Shown piece after piece: positions 10,643-21,006 of a stretch of DNA of 64,000 bases (the stretch's first letter is position 1; every line of letters starts with the position of its first letter). The position numbers were made by a program, and so were the translations under genes. The stretch comes from Pseudo-nitzschia pungens (taxonomy: Eukaryota; Bacillariophyta; Bacillariophyceae; Bacillariales; Bacillariaceae): positions 6,173,001 to 6,237,000 of the forward strand of contig CM074758.1 in the NCBI GenBank assembly GCA_037355855.1. Direction: 5' to 3'. A model generated the notes under the pieces. That model did not search any database, had not been told where the DNA came from, and worked only from the letters and a program-made list of their open reading frames with translations.

Positions 10643-10963
10643 TGTTACGGTCTAGAGTAGAAATTTCGGAGTGGTATGAAATTGTGAATGTTTAGATACT
10701 TTACGAGATATTGTTACGTGAATTATAAAGTGAGACATATAAAATTTGAGGTCGCGAGCATCGCCACATTTTGGCATGCTCTGCCATAAATGTTGATTCA
10801 TTGTCGATTCCCACGATTAGGCATATATCACCTTTCTGGGACTCGACCATAATAGTTAGAACACACATCGAATGTATTCATGACTGAATGTATAATATTT
10901 GATTCCCATATGGGATTCGGTTAATTATTCAATCGTGACTGCTAGCTATGCTAGCCCGTCACA
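10643..10963 (-). repeat. Gyp-A copy 1, 5' LTR
   Basis: 321-bp partner of the LTR at 5220-5540. The flanking GGGAT at 10964-10968 completes the target duplication. Promoter elements inside the LTR cannot be assigned with confidence. Confidence 0.95.
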
Positions 10964-12167
10964 GGGATCTTGGCCATTGGTCATTTCCCAGAAGTCTTTT
11001 GATTATGTTTATGTCATCAGAAACATGATTTCTGCCCTGCCAATCTCTGTGAACTTTCAGTGGGTTCAGGGACATCAAGCTGGATTCTTTCTTGATTGGT
11101 GGGCCCTTTGCAATCATCAGGTTGACAGCATGGCCAAGGCCTTTCTCTCTGTCCATAGAGCTTCTGCCCATCACTATCCCAGACTTGTGTTTGAGCCTTG
11201 GGCATTTTCTCTCAATGGATGCAAGTGTTCACGGTTTGATCGGAATGCTTTGCATGTTGCCATTTCGGGTCCTCCTCTTCTTCAATATTGGCAGACCCAC
11301 CATGATATCCCCATTCCACAACCTGTTTTGAGTTCCATCCATTGGTGTGCCCATCTGTCTGCCTTCAAGCGTCTACCTCCTGGCATGCAAAGGTGGTTTG
11401 TCAAGTTTGCTTCTGGCAGTATTGGTGTTGGCAACCAACTACTTCACTACCAGTATCAGGATCACTCCAGGTGCCCATTGTGTGATGCAGACAACGAGAA
11501 GGTTTCTCATGTGCTCTCCTGCAAGGATCCTGGGGCAGTACAGCACAGTGTGTCTGCCTTCACGGGACCACTGCAGCAGCGGCTTGAAGTTGAACAAACT
11601 GATCCTTCATTGGTTGTTGCCATTGTGGATCTTCTCACCAGAGTTCGGAAGGGCCAGAACATTTATCCATCATCCTACTCACTTGCAATTGCTTCTGCTG
11701 TCAGAGCACAGAGGACTATTGGTTGGCACAACTGGCTTCTTGGTAGGTGGTCTCCTCGCTGGTATCAAATCCAGGCTGACTACTACTCCCACATTGGAAG
11801 CAAGCGCTCTCCCAAACGTTGGGCTACAGCTATCATCCATCAGTTCTTTCTTACCTCCTGGGATCTTTATAGGAATGAACGCCTCCATGGTCCTGGGGGA
11901 ACCCTTGATGCTGAACAACACCAATCTCTTGATGCTTCCATTTCCTCTGAATTGGCCATTGGTGTAGCTGGTGCACTTCCCCAGTCACACTCCCTTTTAC
12001 AAACCCCTTTCCAAGTCCTACAAGGTTACACCCTGACTGCCAAGAGGCAGTGGCTTGCAACCATCCACCTTGCCAGGAAGCAGTATGCAGCACCTGTCCA
12101 ACCTGTGCAGCCATACCAACGAGAGGCTGCTCTCCTCAGAGCCTGGCTTACTGGACCTCAGGGTTGA
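10964..12167 (+). pseudogene. LINE-A ORF2, segment after the Gyp-A insertion (RNase H second half, zinc finger)
   Basis: This continues the frame that stops at 5219. It gives the RNase H end (W-V-Q-G-H-Q-A-G and H-Q-V-D-S-M-A-K with the final His and Asp). It then gives a zf-RVT-like finger C-P-L-C...H-V-L-S-C (C-x2-C-x8-H-x3-C), which is common after RNase H in LINE ORF2 proteins. It ends in P-Q-G and TGA at 12165-12167. The first five bases are the Gyp-A target duplication. One short deletion (a Trp-Thr pair after S-W-D-L) is visible against the copy at 34489-36262. Confidence 0.88.
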
Positions 12168-12468
12168 TTACACTTTGTACTTTGGTTTTGTCTTCTGTTC
12201 CTGCTTCTCATCCTGTCATTTACCTTTTGATACTGGATCATTTCCCAATATCTTCCTTCCCATCTCCCTTTCTCTCAAGTCCCTATTTTGTGGGACTTGC
12301 TTGTCTTTTTCCCTGCTTGATGTTCAAGGTTTGTTTGAAAATTTGTCGTTCTGCCACTTGGGGTCCTGACTCTATGATGGAGGCGACGTTAAAGTCTGGT
12401 TACAGACTGAGTAATTTAGTTTCACCTTTGGTGATTAAAGTTATTTAAATACGTATATTATTATTATT
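12168..12468 (+). other. LINE-A 3' UTR and tail
   Basis: This 3' UTR is equivalent to 77-380, with the hairpin AGTCTG-GTTA-CAGACT at 12393-12408 and TCACC-TTT-GGTGA at 12422-12434. It ends in an ATT-repeat tail at about 12456-12468, directly followed by the next element. Confidence 0.85.
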
Positions 12469-14268
12469 GGTTGATTTGGTTGCCAATTCACCACTCGGGC
12501 CGATCGAGCAGCAGCAACAGCACCAAAACAAAACCAACACATAATTTTCTACAGCACATCCAGTACAGATTCTACAGCAATTCGATCTGCGATCTGTTCC
12601 CAATTCGATCTGCGATCTGTTCCCAAGCTCCTCTGAAGGCCCTTCCATATATCTTATACTTAATGTTCTTCACTGTTTCCAAGCTACCGTTCTACATTCT
12701 TCGAAGTTCCTTGCTGAGTCCTCTTAAGTCTTTCCAAGCTGAAGTTCACGAACAGCCCCTTCCACTGTAGGAATATTTCTACAAGAAATTCCAGCTGTCA
12801 TCTGTTTTCAAGTCCATTGCCCTGCTGGACCTTTAGTGTTTTCACTTATGGTCCTCCTGTTTCCTGACCCAAGCCCCAAAGCCGCTAAGTACAGCTCGCT
12901 TAAGGCTCCACCACCTACTTATACCTCCCAGATGTACTGTATAAATGTCATCTGTTTTCAAGTCTACTGCCCTGCTGGACCATAAGTGTTTTCGCTTAAG
13001 GTCCTACTGTTTTCTTACCCAAGCCCCACAGCCGCTAAGTACAGCTTGCTTAAGGCTCTCCTACCTACATAACCCCCTCAGATGCACACTCCAACTGTCA
13101 TCTGTTTTCAAGTCTACTGCCCTGCTGGACCATAAGTGTTTTCGCTTAAGGTCCTACTGTTTTCTTACCCAAGCCCCACAGCCGCTAAGTACAGCTTGCT
13201 TAAGGCTCTCCTACCTACATAACCCTCTCAGATGCACACTTCAACTGTCATCTGTTTTCAAGTCTACTGCCCTGCTGGACCATAATTGTTCTCGCTTAAG
13301 GTCCTACTGTTTTCTTACCCAAGCCCCACAGCCGCTAAGTACAGCTTGCTTAAGGCTCTCCTACCTACATAACCCTCTCAGATGCACACTTCAACTGTCA
13401 TCTGTTTTCAAGTCTACTGCCCTGCTGGACCATAATTGTTTTCAATCATGGACCTACTGTTTTTATGACCCAAGCCCCAAAGCCGCTAAGTATTCTTTAC
13501 TTAACGCACCACCACCTACATATACCCCTCCAGTTCACAGTACAGCTGAGACCTGTTTTCAAGCCTACAGCCCTGATGGTCCATAAGTGTTATCACTTAG
13601 AGCCCTGTTTCCAAGCTACTACGGGAGAGCAAGTTCAAGTTCTAACAGAAGGCAAGCTGTTATGAATTTGAATTTGGTAGTAGGCTCCACCACCTCTACG
13701 TGTTTCTGGCTACTACTAAGTTCGAACAGGAGGACAGCTGTTCTGAATTTGGTAGTAGGCTCTGTACTTTATGTACCATACAGTGGTAAGGAATGTGTTT
13801 GGGGATGACTACTCGCATTACTGATGCTGCACTCCAGCATTAAGAGAGGAGTTTTGCTTTTGTACGCTGACCACTAGCATTACAGATACTATGTATCTAG
13901 TCAAGGGTTTTGCTTGTGTCAGCTGACCACTAGCATTACGGATGCTGCTCACCAGCATTGGAGGGACAGTTTTGCTTGTGTCTTTCCCTTTCACGTTCTT
14001 GTCACCCGTCTCTTGTACGCTTCGCCACAGCAGTGTCTGTTGTGCTCTGGACTGGTTCATTTTTTCCTGTTTCTTACCAAGGTTTGTTTGCAAAATAGCC
14101 GTCTTTACAACCTGGGGCCTATTCCCCATGGTTGAGGCGGCGCGTCGTTCTACAACTTGGGGCCTAACCTCTCTTCGATTGAGGCGACGATAAAGTCTGG
14201 TTACAGACTGAGTAGCTTTTAACCACCTTCGGTGGATTTTCCTACTTAAATAAGTATATTATTATTAT
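12469..14268 (+). mobile_element. Non-autonomous LINE-A-tailed element (no enzyme ORF)
   Basis: About 1.8 kb with no RT or endonuclease. It holds six 150-bp tandem repeats and then a 3' end resembling LINE-A: hairpin AGTCTG-GTTA-CAGACT (14194-14209), second hairpin CCACC-TTC-GGTGG (14223-14235) and an ATT tail. Its repeats share phrases (CTGTTTTCAAG, CCCTGG/CTGGACC, TAAGTGTTTTCGCT, AAGGTCCTGT) with the minus strand of 63440-64000, upstream of a LINE-A copy. It is probably a LINE-A-related 5' region joined to a 3' tail and moved by LINE-A enzymes (inference). Confidence 0.65.
12795..13610. repeat. 150-bp tandem repeat, six units
   Basis: The phrase CTGTTTTCAAG recurs at 12801/12951/13101/13251/13401/13551, exactly 150 bp apart. 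The inner units are nearly identical and the outer ones are more diverged. Because 150 is divisible by three, a 213-codon open frame runs through it (12945-13586); I regard this as a repeat artefact. Confidence 0.92.
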
Positions 14269-14572
14269 GATTACACTTTGTACTTTGGTTTTGTCTTCTG
14301 TTCCTGCTTCTCATCCTGTCCCCTACCTTTTGATACTGGATCTTATCCCAATATCTACATTCCCATCTCACTTTCTCTCAAGTCCCTATTTTGTGGGACT
14401 TGTTTGTCTTTTTCCCTGCTTGATGTTCAAGGTTTGTTTGAAAAATTTGTCGTTCTGCCACTTGGGGTCCTGACTCTTCGATGGAGGCGACGTTAAAGTC
14501 TGGTTACAGACTGAGTAATTTAGTTTCACCTTTGGTGATTAAAGATATTTAAATACGTATATTATTATTATT
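14269..14572 (+). mobile_element. LINE-A 3' UTR-only copy
   Basis: A second LINE-A 3' UTR begins at the base after the ORF2 stop region and ends in an ATT tail. It differs by a few percent from 12168-12468. It is followed directly by the 18-bp target duplication (14573-14590). It carries no coding sequence. Confidence 0.8.
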
Positions 14573-14790
14573 GTTCAGATATTTGATTTGGTACTTTTTT
14601 CTTCCGCTGTAGTGGACCAAATATTAATTATTGACTTCAGTGGTGACACCCATACCATTGGTGATTTTTGAATACTTCTTTTTGAATAGTCTAGCTCATG
14701 GATAGGATGAGGAATATTCACACTGGAATCACACAAAGATTGGCCACATTCATTCAGATATGTGATTTGATGGTATATTCACTGAGGTAG
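14573..14790. repeat. Continuation of the 180-bp tandem repeat after LINE-A
   Basis: Starts with the second copy of the LINE-A target duplication (14573-14590) and goes on with the repeat unit described at 4082-4413 (CCAAATATTAATTATT, then the phrase CATGGATAGGATGAGGAATA). Confidence 0.8.
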
Positions 14791-15413
14791 TAGTACTATT
14801 CTTGCTGCTTGTAAGGGTAGTACAGTTATACACTGCTGCTACATACTACTGCAGTGCGTAGGTAGTAGTACATAAGAGGTAGTCCAAAATTATGGCGCAG
14901 CGGGGCCAGCTCTCTGTGGTTTAATACCACCATCAGGTTTCTACTGGTTTCTACTATCACTTCAGTACGGTACATACTACTAGTAGTAACTCTACTGCTA
15001 TCATGTAGAAGAAATCAATTCTCAGCAAATAAATGCATGACAGAAAATGCATGTGTCGTAAATCTTACTTCACATAATTTGGGGTCGAAATGGAACAAGA
15101 AAGACGGCAACTGAAATATAATGAGATGGAAATGGTAAGTGAACCACATCAAGGTTGGAGGAGGTATTAATCATGGATTTTGATTCGTCTAACTGTGCAT
15201 CATTGACTTGCCTGCTTGCTCCTGATAGGGAGGCGACTGCAACTGCTGATGAAATAGGATGCAACGGCAAATGAAATATAATGCAACGGTGAGTGAAGCA
15301 CATCAAGATCTGGGGTATGGATAATGGATTTCAATTGTTCTAATTCTGCATTGAGTTGCCTGCTTGTTGCTACTGATAGGGAAGAATCAACTTTAATGCG
15401 ACGGGGCAACTGA
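14791..15413. other. Non-coding, TIR element interior
   Basis: No gene seen. 14791-15000 is rich in GTAGTAGTA/CTACTACTG triplets. 15080-15380 contains two diverged copies of a phrase around GCAACTGAAATATAATG...AAGCACATCAAG, which merges into the array that follows. Confidence 0.55.
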
Positions 15414-15795
15414 AAAATGATGCGATCGCAACTGACACATAATGCGATTGCAACTGAAATATGATGCAATCGCAACTGAAATATGATGCGATCGAAACTG
15501 AAATATGATGCGATCACAACTGAAAAATGATGCCATCGCAACTGAGGAAATATGATGATGCGATCGATCGCAACTGACCTATGATGCGATCCCAACTCAA
15601 ATATGATGCGATCGCAACTGAGGAAATATGATGATGCGATCGCAACTCAAATATGATAGGATTGCAACTGAGGAAATATGATGATGCGATCGCAACTCAA
15701 ATATGATGCAATCCCAACTGAGGAAATATGATGGGATCGCAACTGAAATATGATGGGATTGCAACTGAAATATGATGCGATCACAACTCAAATAT
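15414..15795. repeat. About 22-bp tandem array with GCGATCGCAACTGA core
   Basis: Roughly 16 imperfect units of ATATGATGCGATCGCAACTGA, some extended by GAGGAA and ATG. Many contain the 8-bp palindrome GCGATCGC. The minus-strand frames that run through it are shadows. A/T-rich DNA without genes follows (15796-16314), then subterminal TCGCGACC motifs and the right TIR. Confidence 0.85.
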
Positions 15796-16340
15796 GATGT
15801 AGGAAGTAAATTTGTGTGGTGGTGGGAACGAGAAAAAACGAATTGAGAATAAAATTGTTACTATAAATTCTAAATTTTTTTTGAAAGATTGACTGGTTTT
15901 GCATCACAATAATTCAAAATTTCTTATGGGAGGGTTGCAATGCGTGTGAGGAGAGGGGTCGCGATTTCTGGAGTAGTCCATAATTTTTGTGAAGAATTTT
16001 TTGAATGTATGCTGGAATTTCTTGAGGGGTGTGCCGGGAAATAATTTGGGTCGTGTTCAAAAAAAAAGAATTATTTTTTTGAAAAAAGCACGAGAAAATT
16101 AGAATGGGGTTGATTAATTTGATTAAGTGACTGAAGAAAATATTTGAGTCTTACAAAAAAATTTGGGTCTTGTTTGAATTTTTTTTCTTTTTCTCGGAAT
16201 TGAGGTAGTTATTCGGTCGCGATTGGGGTTGTGAATCGCGAGAGGGCTACGAATGGAGCTACGTCAAAATGAGCCAGGAATAAATCGCGACCCCTCCAAA
16301 TAAATTCTTGGGAGGGGTCGCGAAACAGTTTTCGGACGTG

Positions 16341-17300
16341 GCGCACATCAGGAAGAACAGCTTGGAGCAGAGCATGGGGTTCCCGGGGTATCTGACTACT
16401 CAAATGAGGTGGTCGAAGAATGTAGGAGAGGAGGCCGACTGCCCAAAGCAGTATCTGCTTGGGGCAATGGATCCCAAGTACTGTGTGCTGATTGCCCTTG
16501 CAATCTATCTGGAAGTGTGGCTCAGTCAAGTAGAGGGTGGAGCTACTAGTCAGTGGTTGTTTGCTGATGGTATTACAGACCCAACAAGTCCTATGGAACA
16601 GCAGAACAAGGAGGCAGAGAGAGCAAAGGAAGCATACCAAAAGGCTTTGAAAGCAGTGTTTGATAGTGAAATGTTTACAAAACTAGGCAATGATAGGCTC
16701 GGAAGTCACTCCATTCGAAAGCTTGCTCCTACAATGGCGCGACAAGGTGGGGCCCCAAAAGATGATATTGATTATCGAGCTTGATGGAAGAATAAGAGAC
16801 AGCAAGATAATTACACAGATCTCCAGCTTGACTGGCCTGATATCAATGCTGCACAGAAGCTCTGTCACCGTGGGATCTGTAAATACAGGGAGAAGGATGG
16901 CAGTGGGCTCACTCCTCCATGGCTCATTACAGTTGTAACACCCAGTATCCGGCAAACGTTTGGTGATGGCATTGCTGAGATCCTGGCAAAGCCACTGTTG
17001 TGGGCTTGTTTTGACGCCGACTCTGCTGATATGGTGCCTACTGCTATGAGAGCTGAAATTATTCGAAGATATCAGCTGCTTGAGCACCGGTTGGAAGATG
17101 GCAATAATCCAATCAAAAAGGTCGAAGTGGTGGCATCGAATATGAATGGTGCAGTCAGTTTGGATGAGATCCCAGCAGATGAAGCTGAGATAGCCCTTGG
17201 AGCAGCAATGGGAGGCCATCAGTGGAGGAATTTGATTTATGCCAAGCTCTCCACTACTCAATCGAACGTTGCACCTATTATGAATCACCAAATGGCATAA
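16341..17300 (+). pseudogene. Tyrosine recombinase (Crypton-like), C-terminal catalytic part
   Basis: This continues the frame ending at 1463. Visible features are M-R-W-S-K-N-V, then the H-x-x-R box (G-S-H-S-I-R-K-L), then D-D-I-D-Y-R-A followed by an in-frame TGA (16782-16784) and W-K-N-K. A candidate nucleophile Tyr lies in Q-D-N-Y-T-D-L. An alpha-helical C-terminal tail ends at TAA 17298-17300. The position of the TGA corresponds to an Arg (R-A-R-W-K) in relatives as I recall them, so CGA to TGA is likely. Together with the TIR insertion this makes the gene non-functional. Confidence 0.72.
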
Positions 17301-17381
17301 TTCCCAGATTAAGAAATCTGAAAACCGAAATACTGAACCTATATCAAGCTCCATAACCATCTCTGAGTTCTGGAATCGACT

Positions 17382-19824
17382 ATGGCACGTAACCCTGGTA
17401 TAGATTCCACACGACCACCTGATGCTCAGGATCAGTTGGTTGTTCCTGATAACCCAAGTGCAACTTTGACGCAAGATCACCTAGCTGATCTGCTTCAGAA
17501 AATTACACCTACCCAGGATTCGACTCGAACCCACGACCTCACGTCCCCAGGCGCGTCCCCTGCCAACCAAACCACAACTGACTCTCCAGATTTTCAAGCC
17601 AATACGGCATATTACCCCCCCACCACACGCCCAAAAACTCACTCCTTGACCACCACCACGACTAATCCTACGCACGCCGCCAAAGCAAACACCACTGCAC
17701 CCACCCCGACCACCACCACCACCACTACCACCACTAGCCCTGAGACCTCCAATCCCACCCCGGTAGGATCCTGGACGCCATTCCGTATCATTTTTCCATG
17801 CAAGTTACCCCGTGATCATAGTTTGTGATTTAACAACACCGCCACCACCAACCCCGATGACACTACCTCCATCCGCCCACTCCCCATTGCTCAACAACTT
17901 GGGGAGCTTCTTGTCACCGCCAACCAATCCTCTGACCGCACCCATAGGATCAAATCGAGCAAAACCGGCGTTATTCTCGAAGCCGCCGACCTTTGCGAAA
18001 ACTGGTCCATTAACCGATTCAAAGACACCTTCCACTATAAAACCACCACCGATCGCATTATTGTTACTCTCTCCATTGACAATTGCCCTTGGATTTGGTC
18101 CTTCAAACAGTCTCTTGTACCTTATCCTCTTGCTCCCCGCAAAATCTGGATCGTCCGCCACATGCACTCCCTTGACACCGTTCGTACCGGCATCGCCGGA
18201 TTCTTCAGCTGTCAACACCACCCCAATGCCACTTATCTGCCAGGACTTCAAGATCAACTCCAGGAACACCTCACCCAGTACATGACCGAACACAAAGACT
18301 CCGTTATCGAGTGGGCACGCCAAATCCCAGGCCTCGCCGAGTTTGACGGAACCCTTCCCCAATTGACCGTCACCACACACCACCCCTGCTGCACCATCAC
18401 CCAAAACAACGAGAGCCAAACGTGGAAAACCCAAGCTATGGCCATCGAAACTGATATCAAATATTGCCGCTTCTTTGGGCGCCTATTCACCGACATGGAA
18501 GTCGACGCGAGCTTTGGTCTTGATCTTCACTTTGTTGACGAAGCATTCCGAACCACTCCATCCCTCCGCGCAGCCTACCAAACAGCCCTCTTCCGCCACC
18601 AAGAATATCTCCGCACCCACAATGTCACCACCATCCACGGTGTCCACCACGACCAACTCTCCTCTGTCCGCCAAATCATTAGCCAGGATCCGCACATCAA
18701 AGGCATTTATCTTACTTCCAACACGGAGAAAGTTGGCAAATGGAAACTAGTGTGCTCCACACAGGCTTCCCCTGCTTCCCTCCAAGCCATTGACACCCAT
18801 CTCCAATCCCTAGACCCAAAATTCCGTACCTCTCCCTTTCGAACTCCATTCCCATCAGAACGCTTTGATTCTCACACCACGTCTGCCTGGACCACCCAGA
18901 CCCAAAAACACAAAACCCCGCGTCCGCCCCCCACCACAACCAACGCGTGGTCTAAACCGCTCCACACCCCCTCGCCAACCTCGACACCTGCCACTGCCCC
19001 TGACATATCCCACATTCTCAAACGCTTAGACGCAGCTGAGAAACAAGCCGCCACAGCAGAAGCCACCGCTAGTCGTCTCTCCACCAAACTCACCAACTTG
19101 CAAAACCAACACACCGCTCTTAGCACCACTCAAACCAAGTTTGCCGCATCTATCAAACGCTCCGACCACTGCTCTCATCTCTTCAAAAAGGCCGATGCCT
19201 TCCAGACCAAGTATGACCAGATCGTTGCCCAGCGCGAGGCCTTCAATCAAACCTATAAACACGACGTTGCTACACTCCAAACCAATGTCTCTTCCCTTCA
19301 AGACACCATGTCGGCACTAGATAACTGAGACCACTCGAGACCACTCCACACGCATGGACACCCTCGCAAAGATTGCTGACACTCTCATCGCATTATACCG
19401 CACCCAATCGCAACCAACAGCCAAGAGTTCCGCACCGACGCCATCTCCCCAATCCGAACCTCATACTGACGTCCCATCCGATACCCCAATGACAGATCCA
19501 TCCACGGACAATCTCCTGGATAAATCAGACGCCAAATCTACCGCCACCACCTCCTCTACAGCCACAGCCACCGCCACCGCCACCGCCACCGCCACCGCCA
19601 CCGCCACCACCAATCCCCAGCCAACTTCTTCCCGCGTCACCGCCAGCGCCTCTGCCACCTCCTCAAGCTCCGTCATGGAAGCTCCCCATTCCGCAGCCAC
19701 CGCCTTGAGCACGTCCGCTACTCCTGATATCAACTCCTTCTTCACCTTGGTTGAAAAGAAACGTCAGAAACAGTCTAAATCAGCGGATAGTCGGCATTGC
19801 AAAACTCCCCATAAACGCTCATAA
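17382..19824 (+). pseudogene. LINE-B ORF1 (gag-like, coiled coil), one nonsense codon and one frameshift
   Basis: The frame starts at ATG 17382 and is open to 19328 apart from TGA at 17826-17828. A +1 shift near 19320 then continues it to 19824. The N-terminus is Thr/Pro/Asn-rich. The middle (about 17980-18850) is globular with phrases such as F-G-R-L-F-T-D-M-E-V-D. 19010-19320 predicts a coiled coil (A-A-E-K-Q-A-A-T-A-E-A-T-A). The tail is Ala/Thr-rich, including a pure ACCGCC repeat at 19564-19608. It lies directly upstream of a LINE endonuclease, so it is ORF1-like. No RRM or zinc finger is seen. Confidence 0.6.
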
Positions 19825-19842
19825 CCGTCCCTCCCGCAGGAT

Positions 19843-21006
19843 ACTCCCTGCAGAAACAGGACGCCATTGGTCACCCAATAGCTCCCAAAGCTTCAGGTAC
19901 CTTCCGCCTATCCTCCTACAACTGCAATGGACTCTGTACTCCCACCATCGAAGCCGAACTCCGTCAGCTCCAAGATATTGAAATTGATCTCCAATGCTTT
20001 TCCGAACCCAACCTTGACACTCTCCAAATCAGTGTCGAGCCAGTTACGCGATCAGTTCGGTCTCATGGATTACTGGTCCAAAATTCACCCATCCTGCCCC
20101 GACTTTGGAACCCACATCCAGGGATCAACCCGAATCAATTTCATTCTCGGCAGTATGTCCCTCCTCCATGCCATCACCAACATCACCTACGAACCATTTT
20201 CCTACCGCACTCGAGGTGATCACAGAGCGTTTTTTGTGGACTTCAATTCCCATAAACTCTTTGGTGCCACCGACCCTGTCCTTCCCTCTCCCGCCGGACA
20301 CGCCTTAAACAGCAAAGACAGTAAATCCGTCACTGCATATCTGATGGCTCTTCACAAGTATCTCGAAGAGCATTCTGTTTTCTCCCGTTTAACCCAAGCG
20401 CTAAATTCTGCCAATCCAAATTTTGCCACCTTCGAATCCATCGACCGAGAGATCACCAGAGCCTGCCTTCACGCAGAAAAGCAGTGCCGCCACCCACGCC
20501 GTGGCTTTTGGAGTATCAAACTCCATGACATCCACCGCACCCTCTCTGTTTGGAGCCAACTCTGCCGCAAACTACACCGCGGCCAAGACTGCCTCCCACT
20601 TATCACCCGCGCCGCGTCTTTCGGAATCAACATTCCCCGCGACATCTCAGTCACTGTGGCCCATTCCCAAGTCATCTCCCTCAGGCATGATCTAAAACAG
20701 TACATTCGCGACTCGGCCACTCACCGTGATGCCATGCTCCTTGATCAGGCCCGCATTGCCAACTTCGAAGGTAACCTTCCCCAAGCCAATATTCTCACCC
20801 ATCTCCGCACCCAGGAAACCAAAATCTGAGCATACAGACGGCTCAGATTTGCCAGAGGCAAAACCCAATCCTCCCAGGGAATTCAGCGCCTTGAAGTCCC
20901 ACTCGCTTGGCCAACCCCGCAGGACCCCTCTCCATCTCCAGACAAAATTCTCGTGGATCCCAAATCCCTCAGTGGCGCAAAGTCACCACTCCATCTGACA
21001 TTGAGT
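19843..21006 (+). pseudogene. LINE-B ORF2: APE-type endonuclease, internally deleted, no RT
   Basis: The beginning shows the endonuclease start S-Y-N-C-N-G-L and the acidic motif F-S-E-P-N-L-D. The reading then jumps frame (about 20040) to the endonuclease end: S-T-R-I-N-F-I-L-G-S and R-G-D-H-R-A-F-F-V-D-F. The central catalytic part is missing. Downstream there is a helical linker with an in-frame TGA (20827-20829), after which the frame stays open until the LTR of Gyp-A copy 2 cuts it at 21007. RT is absent. It is clearly a different family from LINE-A. Confidence 0.7.

Larger units (their letters stand above)
5220..10963 (-). mobile_element. Gyp-A copy 1: complete Ty3/gypsy LTR retrotransposon
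   Basis: This element of about 5.7 kb lies on the minus strand. Two 321-bp LTRs begin TG and end CA, and a 5-bp duplication GGGAT flanks them (5215-5219 and 10964-10968). Order on the coding strand: 5' LTR, palindromic leader, gag, UGA, pol (protease, RT, RNase H, integrase), 3' LTR. The order RT before integrase and the chromatin-independent motifs place it in Ty3/gypsy. By eye the LTRs differ at about four positions, so the insertion is fairly young. One nonsense codon interrupts pol. Confidence 0.95.
4414..14572 (+). mobile_element. LINE-A composite insertion (5'-truncated) with 18-bp target-site duplication
   Basis: A 5'-truncated LINE-A copy holds only the ORF2 C-terminal part and the 3' UTR. 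Perfect 18-bp direct repeats bound it (4396-4413 and 14573-14590), as expected for target-primed reverse transcription. Inside, ORF2 is interrupted by a complete Gyp-A copy (5220-10963). The LINE 3' end is followed head to tail by a non-autonomous element (12469-14268) and a second LINE-A 3' UTR (14269-14572), each ending in an ATT-rich tail. Either later insertions used the first tail as target, or the whole string moved as one readthrough transcript. Confidence 0.8.
1464..16338. mobile_element. DNA transposon-like element with 24-bp terminal inverted repeats, inserted in the recombinase gene
   Basis: Both ends carry a near-perfect inverted repeat (1464-1487 and 16315-16338, core CCGAAAACTGTTTC, one visible mismatch). 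The dinucleotide TG flanks both ends (1462-1463, 16339-16340), and removing the element plus one TG restores the recombinase frame exactly. Next to each TIR lie several copies of TCGCGACC or its complement (1489-1550, and about 15953, 16215 and 16285 onward), which look like subterminal binding sites. Without the nested LINE-A block the element is about 4.7 kb. I see no transposase; it holds one small unknown ORF and several tandem repeats. It is probably non-autonomous. The superfamily is unknown. Confidence 0.75.

Noticed and set aside
12945..13586. 213-residue repetitive protein.
   Set aside because: The 150-bp repeat keeps the frame open; no start context, no conservation signal beyond the repeat itself.
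12168..14572. The two LINE-A 3' UTRs as a 300-bp target duplication of the element between them.
   Set aside because: They differ by several percent, each has its own tail, and an 18-bp duplication already explains the outer ends.
15414..15795. CRISPR array or cyanobacterial HIP1 (GCGATCGC) cluster.
   Set aside because: Units are contiguous with no unique spacers, and the surroundings are eukaryotic retroelements; it is a plain tandem array.
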